A DNA stretch of 43,758 nucleotides from Microcaldota archaeon (GTDB taxonomy: Archaea > Micrarchaeota > Micrarchaeia > Burarchaeales > Fermentimicrarchaeaceae): NCBI GenBank assembly GCA_013425335.1, contig JACCLG010000035.1, positions 1 to 43,758 on the forward strand, written 5' to 3'. Below, in pieces: positions 1 to 10,165 of this stretch (position 1 is the first letter of the stretch; each line of letters begins with the position of its first letter). A program made the translations under genes and the position numbers. The notes under the pieces were generated by a model. The model saw only the letters and a program-made list of their open reading frames with translations. It made no database searches and was not told the origin of the DNA.

Positions 1-223
1 TTGAGAGCTGCACTATGAATACAGTCCCTCCGGTTGCAGGGCTGGACTCAAGCTTGTATGCAGTGCAGGGTAATCCAAGCTCAAAGTTGCACTGTCGTGA
101 AACAAACCTCAGGGGATCAAACATTCCGTAGTAAAGGAGAATTGCAATGAAAATCATGACGCCGGCTATAACCCAGCCGTAGGTTGTGAGAAATTCAAGA
201 GCAACCTGAGCTTTTTTATTCAT
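1..223 (-). CDS. Archaeal type IV pilin-like protein, truncated by the window edge
   Basis: Reverse-strand translation from the ATG at 221-223: MNKKAQVALEFLTTYGWVIAGVMIFIAILLYYGMFDPLRFVSRQCNFELGLPC...; KKAQ-ALEF plus hydrophobic helix is a class III prepilin-type leader. Absent from the ORF track because it runs off the edge. Confidence 0.75.
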   Translation of the reverse strand, partial: MNKKAQVALEFLTTYGWVIAGVMIFIAILLYYGMFDPLRFVSRQCNFELGLPCTAYKLESSPATGGTVFIVQLS

Positions 224-320
224 GAGGACCACCAGTATAGGTTGAATTTAACAATGTATATATAAAAATCTATCCAGAGAATTGCTTTGGACAATTTCGG
301 ATAGCCGGAGTTTCATGAGG

Positions 321-908
321 CTAATCCAAGCTGGAATTGCTCCATAGGTAGAGTCTCATTATGACAATTGAGTTGTTGTAAACAGCTATTCTGTCATCCC
401 TGGCTATTGCCTGCACTGTCGTAAGGTTGTACAGGTTGCCTGCTACAATGGCTGTCTGATTCATTAGGACTGGCTGCTCAACACTATTGTTGCTGGTATT
501 GAGGAATACGAATTGCAAATAGAAGTTATAGCGCGACCTGAGCTTGTTTTGTACAAGGGAGGAGTTAACCGAGCTCATGTTAATTAGTTTGTAAACTTTA
601 TCAACTGAAAGGGAACTGTTGGTCCAGCTCTCGGCAAGCCCAATCCCCTGCACGTTTGACCATGTGCTCTGGTTTGATAGGTTCACCAGCATGCTCCAGT
701 TTTGTGGTATGCCTGGCGACATGAGCATATCGCTCACCTTGAAGGATTCACGGATAATCGCCTCCTTGTCCTCCGACATGTTTGTTCTCACGCTCCACCA
801 GAAGAAAGCCAGAACCGCCATTGCCAGAACGAAGATGATGGATGCAATTACCAAATCATAGGACCAGACCTGACCTTTCCTCAAGCTCAGCAAAATATCC
901 CCATACAT
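321..908 (-). CDS. Pilin-like / single-TM exported protein rich in N-glycosylation sequons
   Basis: 195 aa ORF, N-terminal RKGQVWSYDLVIASIIFVLAMAVLAFFWW helix, about a dozen N-x-S/T motifs downstream; same strand as the pilin at the edge. Confidence 0.6.
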   Translation of the reverse strand: MYGDILLSLRKGQVWSYDLVIASIIFVLAMAVLAFFWWSVRTNMSEDKEAIIRESFKVSDMLMSPGIPQNWSMLVNLSNQSTWSNVQGIGLAESWTNSSLSVDKVYKLINMSSVNSSLVQNKLRSRYNFYLQFVFLNTSNNSVEQPVLMNQTAIVAGNLYNLTTVQAIARDDRIAVYNNSIVIMRLYLWSNSSLD

Positions 909-1017
909 TCTTTTTAAAAATCATATTTAAAGATATGCATTGCCTAGGATTAGGAAATGTAAATGTTTATATAGAATCAATAACTATACTAAACCAGTTT
1001 CATGGAGGTGCTCATAT

Positions 1018-2055
1018 ATGGAATCAATAATTCAGGAAGCTCTCAAAGAGACCGGCAATGAAGTTGGCAGTGACCTCTCCGCCCCAAGGATAGTTGTAAT
1101 GGGGGTGGGCGGGGCGGGATGCAACACCATAAACAGGCTTGCAAAGGTCGGGATAAGGGGGGCTGAGCTCATAGCTGTCAACACCGACAAGAAGCACCTT
1201 TCAATAATTTCAGAGAGCGCAAAAAGGGTTCTCATCGGGCAGAGCATAACAAGGGGTCTGGGGGCAGGAGGATATCCTGAAGTCGCACTGAAGGCTGTTG
1301 AGGCATCAAGGCAGGAGCTGGAGACCATACTGGCGGACACTAACCTGCTTTTCATAGCAGCGGGCATGGGTGGAGGAACAGGCACAGGCGCTGCTCCGGC
1401 AATAGCAGATTTGGCAAAGCAGCAAGGAGCGATAGTTGTAGCAATGGTGACATACCCCTTCGAGCTTGAGAGGGCGAGGCTGAAGAAAGCCGAGGCAGGC
1501 ATAGAAGCTCTGAGGAGGAGTGCAGACACGATAATTGTGATAGACAACAACAGGCTGGTTGAGTTCTTCCCCAACCTTCCAATAGACCGAGCTTTTAACG
1601 TTGCTGATGAGATAACCGCCAGAGCTGTAAGAGGTATAACTGAAACAATAACCACTCCGAGCCTGATAAACATGGATTTTGCCGATGTTAGGGCAATAAT
1701 GGGAGGCGGAGGAGTCTCAATGATAGCAGTTGGCGAGGCAAAGGGAACCGACAGGGTGAAGGAGCTTGTCAAGAATACGCTGCACCACAGGCTGCTTGAT
1801 GTTGACTACAGGGGTGCGACAGGCGTGCTGCTGCACCTTACGGGCGGGGGAGACATGACGCTGGGCGAGGCAAACCAGATTGGTGAGCTGCTCACTGAAG
1901 AAGTTGAGCCGACCGCAAATGTTATATGGGGCGCGAGGCTTGACGCAAGCTACGAGGGCAGGATAGAGGCACTAGCAATATTCACTGGCATAAAGAGCCC
2001 GTATATTGTCGGCAAGCCAAAAAGAGAATCTAACTGGAGCCTGGGCGAAGTCTGA
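1018..2055 (+). CDS. ftsZ: Cell division GTPase FtsZ
   Basis: GGAGGTG RBS before ATG 1018; VMGVGGAGCNTINRL, tubulin signature GGGTGTGAAP, NVADEIT. The ORF extension to 940 is probably untranslated. Confidence 0.95.
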   Translation: MESIIQEALKETGNEVGSDLSAPRIVVMGVGGAGCNTINRLAKVGIRGAELIAVNTDKKHLSIISESAKRVLIGQSITRGLGAGGYPEVALKAVEASRQELETILADTNLLFIAAGMGGGTGTGAAPAIADLAKQQGAIVVAMVTYPFELERARLKKAEAGIEALRRSADTIIVIDNNRLVEFFPNLPIDRAFNVADEITARAVRGITETITTPSLINMDFADVRAIMGGGGVSMIAVGEAKGTDRVKELVKNTLHHRLLDVDYRGATGVLLHLTGGGDMTLGEANQIGELLTEEVEPTANVIWGARLDASYEGRIEALAIFTGIKSPYIVGKPKRESNWSLGEV

Positions 2056-2056
2056 T

Positions 2057-3538
2057 TTATCCCCTGTACCAAATCCAGGGTATGAGGTTGATTGCAAAGA
2101 AAACAATCATTGCTATTGCAATTGCTTTTATGAGCTTCTCCCCCTTTACGACAAGAGAGATAATCCTGTATCCATCGAAAGGCGGAATCGGGAGCAGGTT
2201 CACTGTGCCAACCAGGAAGTTAAGCACAAAAGTTAGGCCTATGAAATTGTATAGGAATGCGAGCCACCATTTGCCTGGCTGGTATGACAACTCTCTTATC
2301 CATCCCGACAGACCGGCATCGCTAAACGTCAACACGCCAACTTTCCCGTTTTCGCCAGCTTTCAGCAGGAAGTAGCCTGAATCTGTGACTATGGATACTG
2401 TGTCGTTTTCTTTTGTCATGTTGGATGCGTTGTAGAAATCGTATAGTGTATGCAGCTCAACGCCGTTCCACTGCTCAACAACCATTCCAGGCTTCAGTAT
2501 TCCATACGCCGGAGAGCCCCGGGCAACTTCGGAAATGAGCACATGCTGGTCAATATACGAATTGGGAGGCGGATAGCTGTCGATTATAACCAGCAGATAG
2601 CCTATGAAGAACAGGAAGAACACAATTGACAACACCAGATTCGCGGATGAGCCTGCCACCAGCACGTTCTTCTGCTTTTCAGGATCGCTTTTCTGAAGCT
2701 GGTCCTCGTCAGGCTCAACAAATGCACCTATGGGTATGAAGCCGAACAGCACGAGCCCGCTGTTCTTCACTTTTATCTTCTCCACCCTGGCCAGGATTCC
2801 GTGTGAGACTTCGTGGAAAAATAGTATTACGGCCAGCGCTAGGATGCCCTCGAAGAACGGCAGGTTTATCCCTGGGATTATGGGCGCTGCGCCAGGTGTT
2901 ATTGCAGTGAGAGCCTCTGCATTTCCAGCAGGAACGCCAAAAATTGAGAGAAGCTTCATGAAAATGCTGTAGGTTATAAACAAGCCGTAGCCGATAAAAC
3001 TCATCACGCCAGCTATGCAAAACCCGCCAATGAGAAGCGAGAAGAATACTATGTAATAGAGCAGGACTGATGAGGACTCAGGTGCCGAATTGGCAGAGGC
3101 AGAGCCACGCAGTATAGAAGTGCTTATTGGGAGTTCTATTATGCTTACAGCGACTGGCAGGACGAAAGGCAGAACAAAAAGTATGGAGAGCATGAGTACA
3201 AGGAGGGAGACCTTGAGGTTCCGCCTGGAAATTTTTTTGAACAGCAACGCTGAGCTGGCTCCGAACCCCATCACCATGCCAAAATCGGCCAGGCTTCTCC
3301 AGACGCCAGGGTTCCATGCCGCAAGCCTGTCAAGCGACTTCTTTCCCCTCTCAGTTGCCAGTATGATTATGCCCTTCTCGCCGTTGAGGTTGAGAAGCTT
3401 CTGCAGGCACATGCCCGACAGGAAAAGGATGACTGCTGAGATTATGAATTTTGCAATGCCGTTTATTGGGCTTTCCACCACCTCATAGAAAGCGAAAACT
3501 GAAATTAGGGTGGTGAAGGCTGCAAGAAGTTTTTTCAT
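2057..3538 (-). CDS. Site-2 protease family (M50) membrane metalloprotease with PDZ-like insert
   Basis: FFHEVSHG (HExxH) and NLLPIPPFDGYR (NxxPxPxxDG) motifs, multiple TM segments. Confidence 0.9.
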   Translation of the reverse strand: MKKLLAAFTTLISVFAFYEVVESPINGIAKFIISAVILFLSGMCLQKLLNLNGEKGIIILATERGKKSLDRLAAWNPGVWRSLADFGMVMGFGASSALLFKKISRRNLKVSLLVLMLSILFVLPFVLPVAVSIIELPISTSILRGSASANSAPESSSVLLYYIVFFSLLIGGFCIAGVMSFIGYGLFITYSIFMKLLSIFGVPAGNAEALTAITPGAAPIIPGINLPFFEGILALAVILFFHEVSHGILARVEKIKVKNSGLVLFGFIPIGAFVEPDEDQLQKSDPEKQKNVLVAGSSANLVLSIVFFLFFIGYLLVIIDSYPPPNSYIDQHVLISEVARGSPAYGILKPGMVVEQWNGVELHTLYDFYNASNMTKENDTVSIVTDSGYFLLKAGENGKVGVLTFSDAGLSGWIRELSYQPGKWWLAFLYNFIGLTFVLNFLVGTVNLLPIPPFDGYRIISLVVKGEKLIKAIAIAMIVFFAINLIPWIWYRG

Positions 3539-3590
3539 AAGAGTTAATTTGCACGAAAACTATTAATAGCTTTGAGCCCAAAGCAAACTC

Positions 3591-4034
3591 ATGGGAGAGT
3601 GCGAGATATGCGGAGCCGAGGAGGCGGAATTCCTGATTCTTGTTGAGGGGGCAAAGCTCCACGCATGCAGAAACTGCGCAAAGCACGGGAAAGTGCTCTC
3701 AACTCCTGCATCAGTTCCGCAGAGAAAACTGTTTGCAAGCAGGGGTGAGGTAGAAAGGGACATCGTTGCAGACTTCGGCAGGAAAATCAGGGAGGCGAGG
3801 GAGAAGATGAGGATAGAGAGGAAGGTGCTCGCCGAGCTGGTGAATGAGAAGGAGTCATTTCTTGAGAGGGTGGAGGCGGAGAGGACGATTCCTAATGAGA
3901 CGTTTGCCCTGAAGCTCGAGAGGGCGCTTGGAATAAAACTCTTTGAGGAGATAAAACACGAGCACGTGGACATAAGAAGGGACAAGAAGGGCGAGCTTAC
4001 TCTGGGGGACGTAGTAGTTGTAAAGAAAAAATAG
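3591..4034 (+). CDS. MBF1-type transcription factor (N-terminal zinc ribbon + HTH)
   Basis: [33 protein letters not shown] plus HTH region [31 protein letters not shown]. Confidence 0.85.
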   Translation: MGECEICGAEEAEFLILVEGAKLHACRNCAKHGKVLSTPASVPQRKLFASRGEVERDIVADFGRKIREAREKMRIERKVLAELVNEKESFLERVEAERTIPNETFALKLERALGIKLFEEIKHEHVDIRRDKKGELTLGDVVVVKKK

Positions 4035-4042
4035 ATGATGAG

Positions 4043-5071
4043 ATGGGTGTTGACCTCGGGGAGATTGTCCAGAAGGATGAGATAACCCTGGAAGCTCTCA
4101 ATGGAAAAACCATCGCGATAGATGCGTACAATGCGCTCTACCAGTTTCTTTCTATAATAAGACAGCCTGACGGCACCCCGCTGATGGATTCAAAGGGCAG
4201 GATAACCAGCCATCTTTCAGGAGTCTTCTACAGGACGGCAAAGCTCATTGAGGCCGGGGTGAAACCCGCCTACATATTCGACGGGGAGCCTCCGAAGCTG
4301 AAGAGAAGCGTGCTTGAGGGCAGGAGGGAAGTAAGGGAGATGGCAGAGCAGAAGTGGAAGGATGCTCTTAGCAGGGGCGAGCTTGCCGAGGCGAGGGTTC
4401 ATGCACAGGCATCCTCGAAGCTCAGCAGGGAGATGGCGGATGATGCAAAGAAACTTGTGGAGCTCATGGGCCTTCCCGCTGTGCAGGCTCCGAGTGAGGG
4501 CGAGGCCCAGGCAGCGGTGCTTGCGGAAAAGGGAGTCGTTTACGCATGCGCATCCCAGGATTACGACGCCCTGCTCTTTGGTGCTCCTCGCCTTGTCAGG
4601 AATTTGACAATGAGCGGGAGAAGGAAGCTTCCGAGGAAGGAGGTTTATGTGGAAGTGAAGACTGAGCTGATAGACATGGAGAGAAGCCTTAGAGAGCTTG
4701 GGGTTGACAGGAGGAAGCTCATATGGATTGGGATACTTGTTGGAACGGACTTCAACAGCGGAGTGAAGGGAATAGGGCCCAAGAAGGCTCTTAAGCTGGT
4801 CTCGGAGAGCAGCTCATTCGATGAAGTTTTTGCGAAATTCAAGGGGGAGATGGATGTGAATCCATCTGATGTTGAGAGTATATTCCTGCACCCTGCGGTT
4901 GATGAGAAGTGCAAAATTGAATTCAAAGAGCCTGACAGGGACGGGATTGTGGGATTCCTGTGCAGGGAGCATGGGTTCTCAGAGGAGCGAGTAAGCAAAA
5001 CCCTTGATGAGATGATCAGAGTATCCTCAGAAAAGATTAAGCAGAGCAGCCTTCAGAAGTGGTTCGACTAG
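4043..5071 (+). CDS. fen: Flap endonuclease FEN1
   Basis: [46 protein letters not shown]-terminal PIP-box QSSLQKWF. Confidence 0.95.
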   Translation: MGVDLGEIVQKDEITLEALNGKTIAIDAYNALYQFLSIIRQPDGTPLMDSKGRITSHLSGVFYRTAKLIEAGVKPAYIFDGEPPKLKRSVLEGRREVREMAEQKWKDALSRGELAEARVHAQASSKLSREMADDAKKLVELMGLPAVQAPSEGEAQAAVLAEKGVVYACASQDYDALLFGAPRLVRNLTMSGRRKLPRKEVYVEVKTELIDMERSLRELGVDRRKLIWIGILVGTDFNSGVKGIGPKKALKLVSESSSFDEVFAKFKGEMDVNPSDVESIFLHPAVDEKCKIEFKEPDRDGIVGFLCREHGFSEERVSKTLDEMIRVSSEKIKQSSLQKWFD

Positions 5072-5124
5072 CAGGCGAAAAGAAGTTTAATATAGGTATA
5101 GAATAAAATTATATTGGTGGAGCA

Positions 5125-6720
5125 ATGATGGACTGGTACAGGCATTTGGTCCTTTTAACATGTTTCGCGCTAGCTGCGCTGTCCATATGGACCATGAAGA
5201 ACTACCCCGTATACATGCCGGCACTGCTCGTGCCTGCTGCAGCGCTTCCAATTATAGTAAGGCAGCTGAAAAGCAGGCCTGTGAAGATGCTGTGCTACAT
5301 CTCGCTGGGATTCTCGAGCTATCTTGTGGTTGTTAACTCATTCATAGTGCCTCTTGGGAGCGAGGAGCTGCTCTTCTCATTTGTAGCATTCCTTCTGCTG
5401 GCAGTGGCAAATGCCATTGGAGTGATTGTAGGCTATTCCGACTCCTACGTCTACGGCGGGGTCTACTCTGCCGGATCGGTGCTTGCGCTGCTTCTGGGGA
5501 AGGGGCCTGTGGATTTTGTCAGCGTAGACAGGTTCATCATAGGAATTATTCTCTTCGCATGCGCCTCGTTCATATTCGTGCATCTGCTGTCGAGGAAAAA
5601 GAGCGCCAGCGAATCAATATTCAGCATACTGGAAGGCAGCGTGGTTGCTGCAGTCCTCATCACCGTCATATTTTCCGTAAGGTTCTTCAGCGTAGACATG
5701 ATTTACCAGGGGCAACTTGAGAAGCTGTGGAACAACATCTCGCCCTTGCTCGTGAATATCCTGTGGCTGTCTATTGTATCAAACGGCTTTATGATTCTTG
5801 CAGCCCTCATAGCGCATGACCTCATCATGTATGCCCTCGAGCTGAAAAGAGAAGTCGGGGCGGAGGAGACAATGTACTGCAAGACGGCTGCAAAAGTAGA
5901 AGAGGTTGCAGTGGATATGCCTGAGGAGGAGGATCCATACGCATCTCTCATGCTGAGGCTGAAGAAGTTCATACAGGATCTTCCGCAGTATGACAGCTCC
6001 GCGGCGTCAAACGTCCTCACGCGGTTTGATGCAGAGTTCAACTCTCTGGCAGATTACAAAAGCCGTTTGAAGGGCGACACAAAGGAGCTGCTCTCAAAAG
6101 CCAAGAAGCTTGTGAAGAATATGGGTGAGAGCGAGGAGCCCAGGAAGCCTCCAAAGCTGTCGTTCAAGAAATCCGAGATGATAGACCTGCCTAAGAACTC
6201 CATAGTTTTGGTTGAAGGCCCTATCGGGAGCAGGAAGGAGGAATGCTGCCTGAGATTCCTGAAGCTTGAGCTCCAGAGAGGCAAGAGGGCAGCCGTATGC
6301 TCATATGAGCCGGAGGAGGAACTGCAGTGGTTCAGCAAGGAGGAGAGGGGCAGGGTTGGAGCTTTCAAGGTTGAGCCGAACATAACTGAGATGTCACTCG
6401 TGATAACCAAGATTGTTGAGAGCAAGCCGGAAATTGTGTTCTTCAACATACTCTACAAGCTCCTGCCTGCATATTCCTCTGACGTGCTGAGCGATTTCCT
6501 TAGCTCAAACATGAAGAAGATTAAGAGAGCCGGCATCACTGCCATATTCGTCATGGAGAGGGAGATGATATCACCCCAGGTGCTTTCAGTAGTTGAGAGC
6601 CTGTTTGACGGTGTAATTGAATTCCAGATAAGGGAGGAGGGGGATGAGCTGGTCTCCTACTACAGGGTGAAGGAGTTCAAACTGAAGGATTTTGACACGA
6701 ACTGGATGGGATTCAAGTAG
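5125..6720 (+). CDS. Polytopic membrane protein with C-terminal degenerate KaiC/RecA-like domain
   Basis: Several N-terminal TM helices, charged/coiled region, then NSIVLVEGPIGSRKEECCLRFLKLELQRGKRAAVCSYEPEEELQ, which aligns to the KaiC P-loop region of the next gene but lacks GK[ST]. Confidence 0.65.
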   Translation: MMDWYRHLVLLTCFALAALSIWTMKNYPVYMPALLVPAAALPIIVRQLKSRPVKMLCYISLGFSSYLVVVNSFIVPLGSEELLFSFVAFLLLAVANAIGVIVGYSDSYVYGGVYSAGSVLALLLGKGPVDFVSVDRFIIGIILFACASFIFVHLLSRKKSASESIFSILEGSVVAAVLITVIFSVRFFSVDMIYQGQLEKLWNNISPLLVNILWLSIVSNGFMILAALIAHDLIMYALELKREVGAEETMYCKTAAKVEEVAVDMPEEEDPYASLMLRLKKFIQDLPQYDSSAASNVLTRFDAEFNSLADYKSRLKGDTKELLSKAKKLVKNMGESEEPRKPPKLSFKKSEMIDLPKNSIVLVEGPIGSRKEECCLRFLKLELQRGKRAAVCSYEPEEELQWFSKEERGRVGAFKVEPNITEMSLVITKIVESKPEIVFFNILYKLLPAYSSDVLSDFLSSNMKKIKRAGITAIFVMEREMISPQVLSVVESLFDGVIEFQIREEGDELVSYYRVKEFKLKDFDTNWMGFK

Positions 6721-6728
6721 GTGAAAAA

Positions 6729-7457
6729 ATGGAGAAGATGAAAACCAACATAAAGGGCCTGGATGTGCTGCTTGGAGGCGGGATTCCTGTACATAACAAT
6801 GTGTTCATATGCGGTGGGCCTGGAACCGGAAAGACCAGCCTCGCCATGGAGTTTCTCTACAGGGGCGCGTTGGAGGGTGACAACGGGCTCTTCCTCTCAC
6901 TGGAGGAGGATACGAATTCGCTTGTAGACAACGCAACTACGACATTCACCAAATGGAACAAATTCAACCAGATGATTAAGGAGAAAAAGCTCATGGTGCT
7001 CACCCAGGAATCGTACATACATGTGGACACGCCCGAGACGGGGGTGAGCCCCTACTACACCTTCAACAAGTTGCAGGATAAGATAAATGAGACAATAGAG
7101 GACAACAAGATAGAGAGGATAGTGGTTGACTCTGCATCAATACTCAACCTATTTTTCACAGACGATTTGGAGTACAGGAGGACTCTGCTGAACCTCCTCA
7201 GAGACCTTAAGAGGAAGGGGTGCACTGCGCTGCTCACTGCGGAACTGCAGAACGTGAACAGGGAAACCGTGAGGTTCGCAATAGAGCACTTCGTTGCCGA
7301 TGGAGTGATACTCTTATACCTCCTGGAGCAGCAGGAGAGGAGGATATCCGCGATGGAGGTTCTGAAGATGAGGGGGAGCGAGCATTCCAAGGTGCTGACC
7401 CCTTTCAAGATAACGCCGAACGGGATTGAGGTTTTCGTGGGCGAGAGGGTCTATTAG
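6729..7457 (+). CDS. KaiC-like RecA-superfamily ATPase
   Basis: TNIKGLDVLLGGGIPVHNNVFICGGPGTGKTSLAMEFLYRG..LFLSLEED; Walker A and KaiC-type acidic pair. Confidence 0.9.
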   Translation: MEKMKTNIKGLDVLLGGGIPVHNNVFICGGPGTGKTSLAMEFLYRGALEGDNGLFLSLEEDTNSLVDNATTTFTKWNKFNQMIKEKKLMVLTQESYIHVDTPETGVSPYYTFNKLQDKINETIEDNKIERIVVDSASILNLFFTDDLEYRRTLLNLLRDLKRKGCTALLTAELQNVNRETVRFAIEHFVADGVILLYLLEQQERRISAMEVLKMRGSEHSKVLTPFKITPNGIEVFVGERVY

Positions 7458-7473
7458 TCTGAGAGCGGATGAG

Positions 7474-8415
7474 ATGGACAGGAGCATTGCGCTGTCATTG
7501 CTGGGTCTGCTCCTTATAATTGCAGTTCTAGTGGATACATTTTATTTCAACGACCTTTCCAGAAAATGGTTTGTTGACCCTGTTGCGAGCATGGTGAACA
7601 GCGGGGCGGGAAGCATACGCAATATTATAAGGCCCCCGGAGACAAGGGTGGTTGGATACCAGAACAAGAGCATCATACTGCTGGACAACATGAGCCAGAG
7701 CGATGAGGAGGCGCTGCTTACTGACAGCGGATTCAGGAATGCGCTCACCAGCGGGGACAGGCTGCTGCTTTATACTGATGAGAAGGGCTTGAGCGCAGTC
7801 GTTGCATCGCGCTACTTCAATGACGCAGAGGTTGAGATGCTCAGCACGGATGAGAGAGTCACAAAAGCGCTGGAGAGCCATTACCCCGTGGGCATGGTGA
7901 ACCTCCAAAACATAGATGTAGCAGACCCCACAAATGCAAAGGTTAGACTGGTTAAGTTTGGTGACAGATGGTTTTCACTGCTGTTGCCAGCAGGCAATGA
8001 GAATTTTTCTGCTATGGAAAGCTCGGATGAATTTGGAAAAGTCGTAGAGGACAGCGGAAAGCTCGGCAATAAAACGCTTCTGCTTTACCATCCTTCAAAA
8101 GGCAATGCGAACATCATCATTCCGGTAAATTTCCGCGATGACGAAGTGATGCTGCTCGCGAAGAACTCTGCAGTGAAGACCGCCATGGATATCATGGAGA
8201 TAAAGGCTGGCGAAACCCTGAACCTTGCGGATACGCAGGAATTCCAGCAGGTGAACATGGCGCAGCTGCCTTACCAGCTCAACACAAGGATATACGCATC
8301 TTTTAACATAAGGGGCGAGCTTGGCTTCCTGTCTCAGGATATGCTGGTCTACATGGCGATATTCGTTGTAGTTCTTGTAATGCTTTACGTGCTTTACACA
8401 ATACTGGTAGCGTGA
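7474..8415 (+). CDS. Membrane protein with N- and C-terminal TM helices, unknown function
   Basis: Likely ATG at 7474 (MDRSIALSLLGLLLIIAVLVDTFYF...); terminal helix LVYMAIFVVVLVMLYVLYTILVA. ORF track starts upstream at 7426. Confidence 0.65.
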   Translation: MDRSIALSLLGLLLIIAVLVDTFYFNDLSRKWFVDPVASMVNSGAGSIRNIIRPPETRVVGYQNKSIILLDNMSQSDEEALLTDSGFRNALTSGDRLLLYTDEKGLSAVVASRYFNDAEVEMLSTDERVTKALESHYPVGMVNLQNIDVADPTNAKVRLVKFGDRWFSLLLPAGNENFSAMESSDEFGKVVEDSGKLGNKTLLLYHPSKGNANIIIPVNFRDDEVMLLAKNSAVKTAMDIMEIKAGETLNLADTQEFQQVNMAQLPYQLNTRIYASFNIRGELGFLSQDMLVYMAIFVVVLVMLYVLYTILVA

Positions 8416-8420
8416 CATGC

Positions 8421-8443
8421 TCCCACCCTTAAAGGATGTGGGG
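8421..8443. terminator. Hairpin between convergent genes, IS200/IS605-end-like
   Basis: TCCCAC CCTTAAAGG AT GTGGGG followed by TTTCTCGCTCG; sits between stop codons of convergent genes. Confidence 0.45.
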
Positions 8444-8467
8444 TTTCTCGCTCGCTTCTGCTAAATT

Positions 8468-8953
8468 TCATCCCTTCTTGACTCCAAAAAGCTTCCTGCC
8501 CCCCATGTCAAAGAGAAGATTTTCCTTGAGCGGGAATGCGTGGGAGGCGACAACCTCTCCTGAGAAAAGCGTGTGGTCGCCGGCGTCAAGCTCTGCAACA
8601 ACCCTGCATTCGATGTTTATTGGGCATTCCTTTATGAGGGGCGGTTTTACTGCCGTTGCCTGGAGAGGGGTGAGCCCGAACTCCGGGAATTTGTCAACAT
8701 CCCTGCCGCTCTTGCTTCCGATGAGCAGCACTTTCTCCAGCATGCTTTCGGTTGGGATGGATACCACAAACTCCCTCTCCTTTTGTATGAGCGAGTGCGA
8801 GAAGCGCGTTTTTCCAACAGATATTCCCACAAGAGGCGGTTTGAATGAGAGCGGGCAGTGCCACCCGAGAGTTATTATGTTGCTCTTCTCACCGCTCCGG
8901 CTGGTTGCAAGAATCACCTGCCTCGGGTAGAGCAGCTGAAAGTGGTATTCCAT
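8468..8953 (-). CDS. Flavin reductase-like (FMN-binding split barrel) protein
   Basis: VILATSRSGEKSNIITLGWHCPLSFKPPLVGISVGKTRFSHSLIQKEREFVVSIP pattern of the flavin reductase domain family. Confidence 0.85.
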   Translation of the reverse strand: MEYHFQLLYPRQVILATSRSGEKSNIITLGWHCPLSFKPPLVGISVGKTRFSHSLIQKEREFVVSIPTESMLEKVLLIGSKSGRDVDKFPEFGLTPLQATAVKPPLIKECPINIECRVVAELDAGDHTLFSGEVVASHAFPLKENLLFDMGGRKLFGVKKG

Positions 8954-8957
8954 GCAA

Positions 8958-10160
8958 TCAACATATGTTCAGTTTTCCTTCTATGAGACATTTGCAGAAA
9001 GACTGGATGTCATCCATCTCCTTTTCCACAACCCCGCTAATTTGCATTGAGGTTGATTTTGAATCTGCATCTTTCCCTATGAACTGCACTGCTATGACTT
9101 TTGGCTTGTCTATCGGCCTTCCAATCTGGCTGAGCAGCCATACATAAACCTCATCGATGCCGGAGACTTCCTTGTGTATCTGGCTTGCTATTTTATGAGT
9201 GAGAAGGTTGTAGATTTTACCAACGTGGCTGACAGGGTTCTTACCCGCAGCGGCCTCGTTGCTTATTGGCCTGTTGAGCGGTATGATGCCGTTGACCCTG
9301 TTGCCCCTCCCTACCTGCCCAGAATCGCCATCCTCTGCTGATGTGCCCAGCACCGTGAGGTATATTCCCTTAATGCCTCTCCCGTGCTTATCAAGGGTAT
9401 TCAGGTCGACTTTGAATTTCTTTCCGACTCTTTCCGCAATGAAGGCTTTGAGCTCTTCGGTTATCTCGCTTTTCCTGCCCAGGTACTCATTCTCCGAGTT
9501 GATGAACCTGTCGACAAATGCCATGGCAACTGTGAAATGGAATTCATCATTCGTCCTCAGCCCCATCACCTTTATGTCCTCTCCGGATTCAGGATGCTGC
9601 TTCTTGAATTCCTTGGAGTTCAGGAAAATTTCTGTGTCAAGCACAAGCTTCTCAAGTTTTGACATTGGGGCATAACCAACGGCTGCGCTCGTATCGTTCG
9701 CCGGGAGGATTCCCTCTCCCCTGCTGAAAATGTCCGTCAGCTCGGCTGAGCCCCTCCTTAGCTGGTTCTGGAAGCGCAGGTTCTCATCAGGCTCAATAAA
9801 CCTGAGGTTTTCTTCGAACCATTTTCTTGCAGCGTTCTCCGCAATATCCTGCACAGGTATCTCCACCCCCTCGAACTGGTATGTCGCCCTGTCACCCATG
9901 ACCATTAGCATGGGCTCTTCAATGCGGCCGCCGCCGAATGCAAGCGAAGCCCTTCCGGCTGCAAGCAGGCTCTTGTCTGCATTGTGGTGGAGCACACGAC
10001 CGAATCTTTTTATGTACTCCTTACCCAGCTCAACAGACACCCGATTCATGGCTCCGTCGCATATGGAATCCGGATGGCCCCTTCCCTTCCTCTCAACAAC
10101 TTCCACCATCCTTTTGTCAACAGTAAGTTGTTTAAGTTCCTCAACAAGTACATTTCCCAA
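8958..10160 (-). CDS. mat: S-adenosylmethionine synthetase, archaeal type
   Basis: ERKGRGHPDSICDGAMNRVSVELGKEY..VLHHNADKSLLAAGRA..; TTG at 10158-10160 follows GAGGTGATAATT RBS. The ORF's first 66 residues overlap hps out of frame. Confidence 0.93.
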   Translation of the reverse strand: MGNVLVEELKQLTVDKRMVEVVERKGRGHPDSICDGAMNRVSVELGKEYIKRFGRVLHHNADKSLLAAGRASLAFGGGRIEEPMLMVMGDRATYQFEGVEIPVQDIAENAARKWFEENLRFIEPDENLRFQNQLRRGSAELTDIFSRGEGILPANDTSAAVGYAPMSKLEKLVLDTEIFLNSKEFKKQHPESGEDIKVMGLRTNDEFHFTVAMAFVDRFINSENEYLGRKSEITEELKAFIAERVGKKFKVDLNTLDKHGRGIKGIYLTVLGTSAEDGDSGQVGRGNRVNGIIPLNRPISNEAAAGKNPVSHVGKIYNLLTHKIASQIHKEVSGIDEVYVWLLSQIGRPIDKPKVIAVQFIGKDADSKSTSMQISGVVEKEMDDIQSFCKCLIEGKLNIC

Positions 10161-10165
10161 AATTA

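Noticed and set aside
1032-1772. 246-aa antisense ORF opposite ftsZ, and similar long antisense ORFs (e.g. 5703-6041, 11509-12087, 23511-24164, 31613-32353, 33652-34392)
   Set aside because: Each lies wholly or mainly within a recognised gene on the other strand and shows Ser/Leu-rich mirror-codon composition with no domain pattern.
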